A stretch of 64,000 bases of DNA from Fagopyrum homotropicum (taxonomy: Eukaryota; Streptophyta; Magnoliopsida; Caryophyllales; Polygonaceae), in NCBI GenBank assembly GCA_033239125.1, contig BSWB01000002.1, positions 4,373,001-4,437,000 of the forward strand, given 5' to 3'. Positions 1-11,544 of this stretch are shown piece by piece. The notes under the pieces are model-generated. The model made no database searches and was not told the DNA's origin. It was given only the letters and a program-made list of their open reading frames with translations. Made by a program: the position numbers and the translations under genes. Within the stretch, counting starts at the first letter, position 1. The number at the start of each line of letters is the position of its first letter.

Positions 1-43
1 TTTATTAAAATTGTACATACTAAAGGTGACTACTTTCTTTTAA

Positions 44-448
44 TCTATATCTATATCTATATACTATTAATATTTTATCTATTATATTTATTTTAATAGT
101 TAATTATATATACTTCATTAACTATAATGTAATTATTTTTATCGTATAAGTCAAGATAAAATAAAATTATACTAATCTAAAAAGGCAATATATAATTATT
201 TGATATCTTTATAATCTAAATATATTTTAATTCTAATAAAATAAAATCTCATGTATTTCTTTCCTAATATAATAGATTTGATAAATTTTATTTTAAACTT
301 TTATTTTAAATTAGCAAAAATTATAATATATTACATTTATCATAAAAATGTACTTTTTAATAATAATATTTAGAAAAATACATTTAAAAAATATTATATT
401 ATGTTATTTTTAAAATAAAATCCGTACAAAGCACGGGAATTACACTAA
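44..448 (+). mobile_element. Small non-autonomous Helitron-like element
   Basis: It begins with TC after an A (TCTATATC...TATATACTATTAA). It ends with the hairpin CCGTACAAAGCACGG, a short spacer and CTAA followed by T. This matches the plant Helitron pattern: 5' TC, a hairpin 10-12 nt before a 3' CTRR, and insertion between A and T with no target duplication. No coding capacity is visible. The repeated TCTATA motif leaves the exact 5' base uncertain. The same end types recur at 2121-2674 and at the right edge of the window. Confidence 0.6.
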
Positions 449-821
449 TATATTTATATTAAGGGAGACGTTTTTTGCCACGTGTCCGTCCAAGAATTAA
501 ATATTTTAATAAATTATTAAAATTAGTTAAATTAAAAAAACTGAAGGATTGGATCGAAAAGTTTTATATTTTTATTTAAAAAAATTTTTATGTCCAACGA
601 TATTTGTTGATATTTGTTTACAAATAACGATTTAAACAAAAATATTTTCCTTAATATTAGGATTGATTTACAAATAAATACTTATGTGTTCCCACCAAAA
701 TAATTTTCTTAATATTAGGATTAGTTTAAAATAAATATTTCTGACCATCCAGGAATAAAAATTTTAAATAAATAAAAAATTTCATGACATATTGTTTGTT
801 TTACCAACCTTTTTAAACAAT
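449..821. other. AT-rich intergenic stretch
   Basis: Very AT-rich with short A and T runs. A segment near 640-675 is repeated in diverged form near 700-735 (both contain TTAATATTAGGATT). I see no gene here. Confidence 0.5.
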
Positions 822-830
822 TACTTTAGT

Positions 831-1531
831 GGGTAAATGTTCAGGTACGGTCGCTTTATTGCGGTACGGCCGTACGACAGGGCGACACGTGTCCCGAAAA
901 TTTTTTTTTTTTTTTTTTTCGGAAACTAATGAAAATTTATTTGAATTACCATGTTATAATTTATGCACTATTATCCTATAAACTTTGAACTATTCCCATA
1001 TATTCCATGAACTATTACTTTTTAATATAATCTATGAACTATTCTATTATAATTTATGAACTATCTCATAATAAGTTTTGAACTATTACTTTCACTCCTT
1101 TATAAATTTTTGCACTTTAAACTATTCTGTTATAATTCATGAACTATTCTATTATAATTCATGAACTATCCCATAATAAGTTTTGAACTATTACTTTCAC
1201 TCCTTTATAAATTTTGCACTATGAACTATTCTATTATAATTCATGAACTATCCTTTTAGAAGTTATGAACTATTACTTAATAAGTTTTGAACTATTACTT
1301 TCAATCCTTTATAAATTTTACACTATGAACTATTCTATTATAATTCATGAACTATCCTTTTATAAGTTATGAACTATTCCATAATAAGTTTTGAACTATT
1401 ACTTTTACTCGTTTAAAAAAAAAAACTCGTTCAAAAAAAAAAAAATTTTTTTTTTTTTCCGGGACACGTGTCGGCCGTACAGACGGCCGCACGGCCTTAC
1501 CGGAATAATGGGCCTTACTTGAATAACACCC
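831..1531. mobile_element. Non-autonomous Mutator-like element with 9-bp TSD
   Basis: The 9-bp direct repeat TACTTTAGT lies at 822-830 and 1532-1540. Between them are terminal inverted repeats of about 70 bp. The left end starts GGGTAAATGTTCAGG, and the reverse complement of the right end starts GGGTGTTATTCAAG. Both continue through a GC-rich GGCCGT block to GACACGTGTCCCG and a T or A homopolymer. A 9-bp TSD with long TIRs is the Mutator (MULE) signature. The interior is non-coding tandem repeat. Confidence 0.8.
950..1400. repeat. Tandem repeat inside the MULE, unit rich in GAACTATT
   Basis: Reiterated, variable units contain GAACTATTCTATTATAATTC, ATGAACTATCC and TAAGTTTTGAACTATTAC. Larger blocks of roughly 110-130 bp, including CACTCCTTTATAAATTTTGCACT, repeat three to four times. 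It is bounded by poly-T and poly-A tracts that continue the terminal inverted repeats. Confidence 0.75.
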
Positions 1532-2120
1532 TACTTTAGTGTAATAATTTAATAATAATTTATAGACCGTTTAATTATTAGTGACTCAAAAATATTCATA
1601 TTTATTAAACACAATTATGTCTCCAGTTTTTTATGAATAAATATATTTAAAGTTTTATTCAATATTTTATCAAAACTGATAAATAATTACTTATCGATTC
1701 ATTTAATCTATATCTATATACAACTATTAAAGCCAAAGCACTTCGTCATACGTATCACTTTCTTATCAATTTGATGACACATGTCATTTTTATGTAATTT
1801 TGATTTTTTTAGATATGTATAGATTTATAGTTTACAACTTATATATTAAAATAACTATCTCACATGGTACATAATGATATATACTTACCAAACTTACAAT
1901 ATCTATATACTAATATTAATCCACTATCCGATCTTTTGCCTTTTTTAACTAATACAATATAATTTAAACATTATAATTAAACTATTTATATTAAAATTAA
2001 GTGGTTATTGTTTTGCATATGTACATTAAGAAAAAAATTGTTCGTCTAGAATCTAGATGTACAATTTTATTGTTTAATATATACGTAAATAATATTATAC
2101 TATTATTGTTAAAATATATA
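1532..2120. other. AT-rich DNA with two Helitron-like 5' ends
   Basis: No gene is seen. TCTATATC...ACTATTAAAGCC at 1708 and TCTATATACTAATATTAA near 1911 resemble the 5' ends of the Helitron-like elements at 44 and 2121. I could not find matching 3' hairpin-CTRR ends, so these look like truncated copies. Confidence 0.4.
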
Positions 2121-2254
2121 TCTATATACTAATAATAAAGTATAAGCTTTTAATGCCCTTTTTTCATTTTTTTTATCACATGCAATTTCAAAACACACTC
2201 TCATTTTTAAAAAAAATTAATTAAAAAATTATATAAACTAACGATCTATTTATA

Positions 2255-2296
<42 letters not shown>

Positions 2297-2674
2297 TTTA
2301 AAAAAAACCCTTAAGCTCAGGTGTCCTTTTATAGTCCATTTCATCACGGGTCGTTTTAACATTCAGTTTCATTTAAGACCTTTTTTTATTAAGAACATGT
2401 AAACTATCTTTTATTTAAATATCTCTTTCTGTTTTTATTATCTTTTACTTTCTCTTATAATATTATATTCCAACTCACTTTATCTTTGTTATACATGAAA
2501 TATCTTTATTTTATAAATAATGGTATATAATTACATAAACCATTAATGGTTCCATATATTTTTATATTAATTTTGTTTGTAAATAATATTCTAAAAATAT
2601 TAAATATAGATATATCTATTTTTAAATTAAAATTTTATAAAATATATTCGTGCATGACACGGGTATTACACTAG
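2121..2674 (+). mobile_element. Small non-autonomous Helitron-like element
   Basis: The 5' end is TCTATATACTAATAATAAAG, preceded by A at 2120. The 3' end is CGTGCATGACACGGG (an imperfect hairpin) then TATTACACTAG, followed by T at 2675. The TC start, hairpin, CTAG end and A/T target fit the Helitron model. The interior is AT-rich with no coding capacity and contains the TA microsatellite at 2260-2291. Confidence 0.65.
2260..2291. repeat. (TA)n microsatellite
   Basis: An uninterrupted TA dinucleotide run of about 30 bp inside the Helitron-like element. Confidence 0.9.
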
Positions 2675-2741
2675 TATGATATATGTATGGCCACAATATT
2701 AGCAAATGCACATTTGTAAAACAGTCGTATTGAGTTCATAG

Positions 2742-3563
2742 TAGGGTGGTAAAACGGTTCCTAAACAATGATTTTTTTAGGAACCAGGAACCGAACCATT
2801 TTAGTTATACGGTTTGGTTTCTGTACGTTTAAGAGGCGGAACTGTTTGGAACCGAACCAAATAAGAAATCAAACCATTTTAGGTATACGGTTCTGTTCTT
2901 GTATCTTTTATGAGTGGAACCGTTTGAACCGAATTACAAAGGAACCGTTTTGAACCTAACAAGAACTATTTAACGACTTTCATTTGCATATGAATTGTAG
3001 GAGGAAAGTTCAAATACTTGAATTTTGTTAACAATATAGATGTTTTTAATTTTTATATATTTTTTCTTAATTTTCTCTAATTCTCGATAACTCAAGACTG
3101 CCTTATAATAAGTAATTAAGCGTTGATACAACGGAAGATAAAATTGAAACCTCAAGTCTATCTCGACGAACAACATCCATTGTCTTATAATTGGGAGAGT
3201 TTAATTTTTTTATAGTCCAAGTTAAAGAAACTAACAACAAAATGGTAGTAGAGAAAGAAATTGTGGATTGAAGACAAACCTAGTTAAAGAAGTTGTTGAA
3301 CAACTAGAGAAATCGTTTTAGTGAGAAACAAATGAATGCGAGATAGGAACATAGGACAATATTATATTCATTATACCAAAGAAAGAGATCAATACTTTTT
3401 TTAAACTTTTTATTTTTTGTTATATATTATGTTATTTTACTATTACTAGTTTACCTAAAAATATAAACGGTTCCGATCTATTTTTGTTTGAAGAAACCGA
3501 ACCAAACCGTTTTTATAAAATCGGTTCGGTTCCATCAAGAACCGGTTCCGATTAACAATCCTA
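2742..3563. mobile_element. hAT-like non-autonomous element with imperfect 8-bp TSD
   Basis: The ends are TAGGGTGGTAAAACGGTTCC on the left and, as reverse complement of the right, TAGGATTGTTAATCGGAACC. Both run into repeated GGAACCGAACC-type motifs. The flanks GTTCATAG (2734-2741) and GTTGAAAG (3564-3571) match at 6 of 8 bases, compatible with a decayed 8-bp hAT target duplication. The interior is AT-rich and non-coding. Confidence 0.55.
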
Positions 3564-3700
3564 GTTGAAAGCTTTCAAGTTCAACGCATTTCAACTGCGT
3601 TGAGGGTTTTCAATTTCAATGTATGTCGAATACATTGAAGTTGAAGGTATTAAGTTATGAAATGGATATTGTTTATTCGTATGAAGTCAGTGTTAACATT

Positions 3701-3704
<4 letters not shown>

Positions 3705-3772
<68 letters not shown>
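3705..3772. repeat. (AT)n microsatellite, about 68 bp
   Basis: A perfect AT dinucleotide run just inside the left end of the PMD-carrying element. Confidence 0.95.
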
Positions 3773-3776
<4 letters not shown>

Positions 3777-4112
3777 TAATAGGAACTTTCAAGATATTTT
3801 GTCAATAATCATGTAAAAAGCTTGTGGGGACATGCTCTAATTCTTAGTCTTTTAAACGGTGAAAAATCTTCAGTGGAGTTGAAGAAAGATAGTAATCGAG
3901 TTTGGTTAAACAATATTTCAATCAAAATGAAGTAGCATAATAATGTATAACATAACATAACATAATAATATAATATCATAACCGTATCATAATATTCCCA
4001 CCAAAATCTCAACATACTCTAACTAGATACAAATAACATCCCAAAATATCAATTGTACATGTCATAAATGTCATTGTTGCGACGCTCGGACTTGCGAAGG
4101 ATCAAGTGGTGG

Positions 4113-6250
4113 TTAGTGGTCCACTGCATCAACAACAATCTTCTGCAGCTCTTCCTTCATCTCTTTTGTCGTCTCATAACCACGGACATGTAGCATATCT
4201 CGGATCCTACCAACAAGTACACGCAGATGCTGTTTACAAAAACAAATAATTATAAATCGGATAATAGATGAACGGAACGATAACATGTACAAATGAGATA
4301 TCTTACCCGGGTGTCGGAAACATGGACAAGAGGTGTCCGATCCATGGGAGATGGTTGTGCAGCTGACCTTGGAAAGAGTTACGGGTGACCCCAATCAAAG
4401 AACCATGTCATGTAGTCATCAACTACAACCCATGGGACGGGGTCCAACTCTGTGCCGACCAATGAGAAGTGTGTGACCTCCTCATGTCTCTTGGACCACC
4501 TATCGTGCGGGCAATGATACTGAACTTTGTAACCTTTACCCCCAATAGCAAAAGACGATCCTCCGTAGTGACTAGGATACAATCATCGGGGAGCCTTTGT
4601 GTACGCCCAAGTTGTCTTATAACTATGTCCGGCATATAGGGGTCATCGACGTCACCTATACGAATGATGCCTCGATATCTAGAGATAGCAAACTTTTCGT
4701 CAAAGTCCAAGGCACAATCATCATATGGCATAAAATTGACATCCTCTAGTTGGCGACGTAGAGACGTCAACATCTGGCCTCGTGTGAGGTTGACATGGAG
4801 ACGTCAACCCCTGATGCTCAATATTTGTGGTGGCTAGACCGTAAAGAGAGGGAAAGTGTGCATATATTCACGCCTATATTTTGCAAGAATATATTTTTTT
4901 TTATCAATTATTTGATATATTATCTACTTAAACAATGAAAAGATGTGTTGAATGTTGATACATGTAGAAGTGAGGTGCATCCCCCACGATCTTCACCCTA
5001 GACCGAGAAGACAAATTAAGATGCCGATATAAGAAGCATAAAATCCCTACCTTCAAGCATACAAGTCATTCATCTCTTGATCGTGTACGAGGTTGATCAC
5101 CCATGGCCGTATCCTGTTAGTAGTCTTGTCGACTACCGATGCCGATCCCATAATCAACATGAGATATCCGAATGTTAGTGTAGCCACCGGTGTGGAAGGG
5201 TCAAGCATGAGAGGTGTGAGTGCCCTCGTAATGTCCTCTACCTCTATGGATGTGCGATGTGTTCGTGCCTTAATAGTCGTCATCTCAAATGTAGAGCACA
5301 ATCACTCTAAGCGTCGATTTGTGCTCCATGGCGTCTCACATGAATCTCCATCTATCTAGAGGTCTATCAAAATTGCCACATTATGGATGGTGATCGTCAT
5401 CTCACCCCAAGGTAGATGAAAACTTATGGTCTCTAGCTACCACCGCTTGACGAATGTAAGACAAAGTGTGTGATCAACCCTTGCAAAGTCAAATGCCTCT
5501 AGATCAACCAATCCACTCTAGCTGGCCAGAGCAAATCATCCTTCCAAGTCATCACGATCACGACACCAATCAAACAACTCTCTCACATAGTCAATATGTC
5601 GGTGTACCTTCAACACCTCTATAACGTCCTTCATTTGAAAAAAAAGTATGCATTAAATACAAAATAACAAACGTTCACATCCATCGCCGAAATCTAGTAG
5701 CATACCTCGCTCATCTATGTATGAGCAGCCTATGATCGGCGTATCCCGTCAACAAATGTGGAATCCTAGGGGCACCAAGCCCTTGGCGAGCAAGAATAGT
5801 AGAAGATGATGGCTCAACGTTAGCTTTAGGTGCATAGGTGGATATGAGTTTGACTGTCGGATGGAAGGGAAACGTTAGAAGAAGAAGGTGTGTGGGATGG
5901 ATGAGAAGCATGAGAAGGATATGGTGTGTGGAATGTAGAGGGTGTGTATGAAGGAGTGGATGTGGAAGCATGAAAAGTGGAAATAGAAGCACGAGTAGGA
6001 GCAGAAGCACGAGGTGAGGTAAAGGGAACCAAAGTAGTGGATGAAGGTGTGGAAATGGTGTCCTCGTCATCTAACTCAAACTGATGAGGAAGTGATCTGA
6101 GTTGAGTAAGAGCGAGTTTAGATGGGGAGGGAATAGGAGTGGGATCAATAGTAGGATCGGGCTCAGATGGTGAAGGAATAGAAGCGGGATCAGTGGGTAG
6201 TGGTCGTCCTCCTCGTCGTAAATAAGCAGTAGGTGGAGGTGGTCTCTACG
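4113..6250 (-). pseudogene. Plant mobile domain (PMD / MAIN-like) pseudogene
   Basis: Read on the minus strand from about 6250 down. First comes a Ser/Thr/Pro-rich region (about 5830-6060). The segment GLGAPRIPHLLTGY follows (about 5770-5730). Near 5480-5350 is the family hallmark, with DHTLCLTFVKRW then FHLPWGEMTITIHNVAI. Downstream, 4773-4423 encodes YDDCALDFDEKFAISRYRG and PDIVIRQLGRTQRLP, matching the C-terminal part of PMD proteins. It is broken by in-frame stops (a TAG after the KRW of the hallmark and another soon after it) and by changes of reading frame. Family knowledge: PMD proteins such as MAIN and MAIL1 act in silencing or occur inside transposons. Here it is inferred to be a dead passenger of the surrounding inverted-repeat element. 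Confidence 0.75.
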
Positions 6251-6992
6251 CCCTAGCCTGCTGCTCGCCAACGAGTAAAACGATTTTTTTTGAAAATAAT
6301 TTCCGAACGTCGTATACAGTAGATAACAATTATTAAGTTTTTTTAAAAAAAATACAAAAAATTTAAACACACGCACCTGTTTAAAACATGCACGTGTGTT
6401 TACGAGCCAACTTCAACGCATTCGGCAAGCTTTGAAGTTGGCGTCTTATCTTCAATGTGGTCGTCCCGCGTTGAAGGTAAGCTCAACAAGTTCTTCGTTC
6501 GCAAAGAACAACGAAGAACAAGTTGAGTTTTTTTTTCACGTTTTCGATTCCAATTCCGATTCCGTCTACCCTATTATGTTTCTAACCTAAACTAAGTTCT
6601 CGATTCCTATTACTATTTCAATTCTGTCTAACTTGTTTCGTTTACTAACCGAAAGCGTTAAAAGCGAAACCAAAAAAACACAAAAAGTACAAGAAATACG
6701 TGAAAACTAAAAGAAAGTGTACCTCGAGTGCACGCAAAGGGCGTTTTGGGTATGGACATCTTGGATGATCCATGATTTTTTTCGGATTCAAATGAGAGCT
6801 TTTTTTGAATTTGTGTTCAATTATTTTGAAGAATGGTGATGAGTGGCGGCAGTAGGCGGCGACACGCTTCGTCGTTTCTTGTAAGGTTTCAACTTCATTT
6901 CAGTCGTCCTGCGTTGAAGTTGAAACCCTTTCAACGCAGTCGGCCTGCATTGAAGTTGAAGCCCTTCAACGCATTCGCACTGCGTTAAACTT

Positions 6993-7139
6993 GCGTTTTG
7001 TAAATTTAATAATGTGTCTTTAGCATCTCGGCATTCTAAAAAAAAATCATAATTTAAAAAAAAACAGTCTAGTTTTGAAAGTACTTAATACCAAACCAGA
7101 TAACTAGTAGAGTCGTGTAGAGAAAGATAAGAATTAACT
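6993..7139. other. Short intergenic stretch
   Basis: AT-rich linker between the PMD-carrying element and the LINE fragments. Nothing recognisable. Confidence 0.4.
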
Positions 7140-7525
7140 TTACACATTATAAGGGATTGCTCAAAATCAGCAAAAGTGTGGACTTCGATAATCAAAAGAG
7201 ACAATATCATATGGTTTATGACATGAGAAATACGAGATTGAAATGAACATGGAGAAAGACAAAGAATGGAGAGAGGTTTTCACCATTGTTGTGTGGTTGT
7301 TATGTCGACGGAGGAACGCACATATCTTTGGTTATAGAAAGTATTTCCCTTAGATATAATATAGTTCATCAACAAAAGGATAATTGAATACAATAACACA
7401 TTTCAAAAATGAGGAAGAATCTTGCTATAATAAGTACCCAATGGGTTACAAGTGACACTAAAGTGGAAGAAGCCAAAATATGCATGGGTAGAATTAAATG
7501 TTGATGGTACCTTCAATTGGCGAGG
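7140..7525 (+). pseudogene. LINE fragment: zf-RVT end to start of RNase H
   Basis: The plus strand encodes LHIIRDCSKSAKVWTSII, then REVFTIVVWLLCRRRNAHIF, then PKYAWVELNVDG in different frames. The first resembles the tail of the zinc-binding reverse-transcriptase domain, the second the following Trp- and Arg-rich linker, and the third the start of an RNase H domain of plant L1-type LINEs. Stops and frameshifts separate the pieces, so it is a dead 3' fragment. It lies head to head with the minus-strand LINE fragment at 7540-7825. Confidence 0.6.
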
Positions 7526-7539
7526 ATGATTCCTTAATG

Positions 7540-7825
7540 TCACCAAGTAATATAAAACTTGTCACCAAGTAACATCAAGTTGGCGAAAATCAATTGGTGA
7601 TGATGATTCCTTAATGTCAAAGAGGATATCAATGATTTTTTGGTGATTTGTGTCAATGTGTTGTATATATGTGGAAAGTTTGTCGTTCTCAATGGCTTGA
7701 ATAATAAAAGGACAATTAATGAAGAGGTGCTTTGTTGTTTCAGTATGGTAATAGCAAAACTCGCAATGCATAACAACCGAGATTTTTTTATTTATATAGG
7801 TTTTCTTTAATTGGGATTCCATCAA
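7540..7825 (-). pseudogene. LINE fragment: zf-RVT zinc-binding domain
   Basis: The 87-residue minus-strand frame contains CEFCYYHTETTKHLFINCPF, the Cys-x2-Cys...His...Cys pattern of the zf-RVT domain found at the C-terminus of plant LINE reverse transcriptases. A truncated remnant with no reverse transcriptase core. Its orientation is opposite to the fragment ending at about 7525. Confidence 0.65.
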
Positions 7826-8134
7826 GGGGTAATTTCCATTAAATAAATAATAATTTTAGGCATGACAATAGACAAATTTCTACATACTAGACTTGCTATG
7901 TTATATATTTATTTATTCAAAAACTAAAATATAGTGTCGTAAGATCTTATCTCTTATTTCTCAAAAAGGTATTAGCTTATGATTTACTTTATAAAGAAAA
8001 AATAATTTATATATATATATATAGAGAGAGAATAGATCATATGAGAACAACCCCTAACGTGTATACATGAGAACAAATCGTAACCATCCAATTTTAAAAG
8101 CCAATGTACTAATAGTGTATTGATTTTTTCAGTC

Positions 8135-8956
8135 ACAACCAAACAATGGGAGGTTTATAAGTCTAATGCAGTTCAAGAAGGCGAAGATATGGATTTCATT
8201 TTTCAAAATTTAAAATGTGATGAGGATATACCGGTTGGTTTTGCCAAGATAAAAATGCCAGATGGATCAGTGTATTGGATACCAACGTGCGATGAAATGT
8301 TGATACCGATAATTGGAAAGAAGTTCAAAATAATTGAGGATGGAGAAGCTTTTTATAAGAGCTGTGCGTCTACAGTCGGATTTGATGTTAGAAGGGGGCT
8401 TCTCGTGAGGATACGGATGGAACAATGAAGTATAGGCGTTTGATGTGTAGTAGACAAGGATTTGTTGATAGCTTGTCAAGTCAATGTAAGCGACTACGTG
8501 TTTCAAACCGTTGTGGGTGCGATGCAGGAGTCTATATCAAGTTCATCGACAACGCCGGATATGAGATTACAAAGTTCGAGGAGCGACATAACCACACACT
8601 CCTTCAAGATGAATCAAAACAGTTTCTGAAATCAAGCATAAAGATGGATGATGGACAACAGTTCATGATTAACTGCATGAAGGCAAATATTGGCACATCC
8701 ATGACACATCGCCTTCTGAAAGAAACTATGGGTGAATATGAAAACGTTGGACCATTGCTTACGAACTTCAAGAATTTCAAAAGGGATCTTATGACATTCA
8801 TTTGTGGTGCTGATGCACAGATGATAATAGACGGGTTTATGCGCAAGAAAGAGACATGTTCTGGGTTTTACTTTGCATATGACATCGATGAAAATCAACG
8901 TCTTACCAAACTATTTTGGTGTTACCCAGTTGCAAGGGCAAATTACGCAGCGGTTG
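8135..8956 (+). pseudogene. FAR1/FRS-like (MULE transposase family) pseudogene
   Basis: A TTTTTTCAG acceptor at about 8133 precedes the first visible coding stretch, which carries AFYKSCASTVGFDVRRG. A frameshift lies in the G run at 8394-8398. The next frame continues with YRRLMCSRQGFV, VSNRCGCDAGVYIKF, ITKFEERHNHTL and later KLFWCYPVARANYAAVG. This is the FAR1 DNA-binding domain (a WRKY/GCM1-type zinc finger with C, C, H-x-H ligands) plus the linker before the MULE transposase domain. Homology stops abruptly at about 8956, just where the catalytic domain should start, and unrelated GC-richer sequence follows. FAR1-type proteins are domesticated or active MULE transposases. This copy is a broken element-borne gene. 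Confidence 0.8.
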
Positions 8957-10040
8957 GTTGGAATATCCGGAATATTTGTATTTATTTTATTTTGGAATCC
9001 CGAACCGAATTACTTTTATCGGACTTAATCGAACATTTCGGACCTCAACACATCTTCCTTTTCTTCACTTAAATGGGCGTGATGACCTTTTTATTTATTT
9101 TTTATTGGTCAGATAGGCCCATCTTTCCTTTTCCTGGGATGAAGCGGTCCCGACCGGACAGGCCCAACTTTCCTTCAGCTGATGGCGACCCACTCTTCTT
9201 CCTTCTTTCTTCTTAATTTAACAGCCCACCTTCTTTTTTATTTTATTTTAAATTGTAAACCCACCCCACACATCTTTCTTATCTTTTTTTTGGAACGGCC
9301 ATAACTCCCTCCTCTCACTTTCTACAGCAAAAGCGGCGGGCCACCCACACTTCTCCCCAACAGTTTTGATCTCTTATCCCCTAAATCCTGTTTCTCTCTC
9401 TCCTAATGCCCATATTGCGATCGTATTCAACCGGTCAAATCACCTCTCTTCAAACCATCGTTGTTACAAGCCAGATCGGATTTCCTCGCTCACGTCCTCA
9501 ACCTTCAACAAGTAGTGCGGGAGTCTTCAACTGGAATATCTAAGTACAAACGCACACCGCGAGACCTTCAATAACGTGCACGTTGCGGTGTCTCCCTCAT
9601 CGTCACCAACGTCCACGATCGCAAGCTCATAGGTAAACCACCTTCTTCTCCCCTCTGCGTTCCTTTGAGATTATCCTACACGTTCTTGAGTCGCACTACA
9701 CACAGATCCGGACAACGTTTCCGAAGAGAAGGGATCGCTTGCAAGCTGCGGATCCGACATTGAGTCGAGCTCTTCCCTCCCTTGACGACCTTGGTTGTTT
9801 CGTGTGCACTTGACCGAACCACATATTATGGTGATTCTCTCATTCCCTTTTTCGCAGTGTTGTAGTGTAACCTTGGACGTTGTGGGTTGGTCGTTTTTGT
9901 GCGTCAGGGGAGGTGTGTGTATAGGTTAACAGGGTAGCGGCATCGAGGTTGCTTGGAAGGGTGCAGGTTATGTCGAGTGGTTAGTTAGTGTACGTGGTCT
10001 GTTTAAGCTTAGATTAGTCTGTTAGTTTAGGCTTAGATAA
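8957..10040. other. Unidentified GC-richer insert inside the MULE
   Basis: The composition changes sharply at the break in the FAR1-like gene. The block is pyrimidine-rich (9170-9400) and includes a possible splice donor (CTCATAG/GTAAAC, about 9630). It has no sustained reading frame. It resembles an LTR or captured 5'-UTR sequence, but I see no flanking target duplication. Its origin is unresolved. Confidence 0.35.
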
Positions 10041-10377
10041 CAAGTTTTTTTGATTCCCCTTGTCATGACATTTGATAATACAATGAATTAAACAATTTAA
10101 AAAAAACCATAAAATCGAACAATTACATAACAAGTTTTTTTGATTAAAATATTTATGATTACCTTATCATGTCGTTTAGGGACATGGTATCCACCATACG
10201 ATGGTTCAAACACCTTATTAACAGCTTCATTTTTTTCGGTGACATCCTCATCCGTAATCAGAACATCACCAACATTATCAAATTGTTCCTCAGCAACCTA
10301 AACAATTAAATTCGTATTTCCAGTTTACAACTACATAAATAGACTCAAAAACACTAATAGTACAAATCAATACCTCA

Positions 10378-10700
10378 TTGTCCTCTTGTTCAACGTGTGT
10401 GTTGTCACCAGTCTCATGCTCGTTATCCTTACCGACAACATGATCGATAGGGTCCACCTATACAACATAAATTTGTAAAAAATAAATACGAATACAATTA
10501 GTTTATGAGTACACAAAAGTCGCACATTATAGAGTTTAATTGCAAAGTGTTGACTAATGAGTAATGAGAATAATCTAATATTAAATACGAATAATGGAAA
10601 AAATCGGCGATTACCTCATTGTCTTCTTGTTCAACGTATGGGTCGTCACCAGCATGCTCATCACTATCCTGACCGACATCACGCTCGATTGGGTTCACCT
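10378..10700 (-). repeat. Duplicated exon pair inside the accessory gene
   Basis: Exons at about 10378-10458 and 10616-10698 encode VDPIDHVVGKDNEHETGD...VEQEDNE and VNPIERDVGQDSDEHAGD...VEQEDNE. Both begin after CAG and end before GT in the same codon phase. They look like a tandem duplication of one exon with its flanking intron. Confidence 0.6.
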
Positions 10701-11544
10701 TTACAACATAATTTTAAAATATTAATTACGAATACATAATTTTTACTTAGCCTATACACCAACAATGATACCAAGACTGTTATTCGACTACATATTCATT
10801 CATGCAGCACATATTCAATTCAAATGTAATAACGATACAATAAAAAAAAAACCTCGACAAAAGCAGGACCGCAATCGTCCTTCATCCGCATATCAGATGG
10901 TCCTCCTAAATCTCCTTCCGCATCCACCTAACAAAAATAAAATAGTTGCAAATACATTATAATAGTGTGTACAAACATTCGGTATCGAATGACTTGTTAA
11001 ATACACCGACCTTTTGAATATCTCCTTTTAAGATGTCATCATGTCCATCATCTTCAACGGACACATCATCCTTATATCCACTAACAATATCCCTTATAGC
11101 ACGGTCTACGGGATCAACACCTTTATCACTTTGACTCGTGAAAACCCCTAAGTCAAAACTAGGCACACTATTCTTCTCTTTCAACAGTTCGTCCCTAAGC
11201 TTGATTGCATCGTCAATCTTCTTCATGTTGGCCAACAATATGGGGTCATTCCATACGGATTAGGTACTTTGAGTCATAACATCCTCAAATTGTGTACCCA
11301 CGTTCCCACTACTTCCTTCTCCACTATACCCATAACCACCCAAAGCCATCTTCCCCAAATTATAACAAGCCCTTATTCTAGATTCATTCATCATATCCCT
11401 TGGGATTTTGTTCGGTTTTTCAATGAAACCCTTAATACGAGCAATCATCTCCAAGACTCCACTCAACAGATCACATTTGTAATCCTAAAATTTCAACACA
11501 TATGACAAAAATTTTAAACATTTATTCATAATAATTGATATTAA

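Larger units (their letters stand above)
3577..6992. mobile_element. Decayed inverted-repeat (MULE-like) element carrying a PMD gene
   Basis: About 63 bp at 3577-3639 aligns with the reverse complement of 6930-6992 with no gap that I can see. Both ends are built from TTCAACGCA / TGCGTTGAA modules, and extra copies lie at about 6410-6480 and 6890-6930. Between the ends is a decayed plant mobile domain gene on the minus strand. PMD genes are known passengers of plant Mutator-like and Ty3 elements. I see no clear target duplication and no transposase. Confidence 0.5.

Noticed and set aside
3705..3772. Long AT run as a possible origin or regulatory element
   Set aside because: It is a simple dinucleotide microsatellite with no further structure.
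5711..6070. 119-codon frame rich in Leu, His and Pro
   Set aside because: It is the wrong frame of the Ser/Thr/Pro-rich part of the PMD pseudogene.
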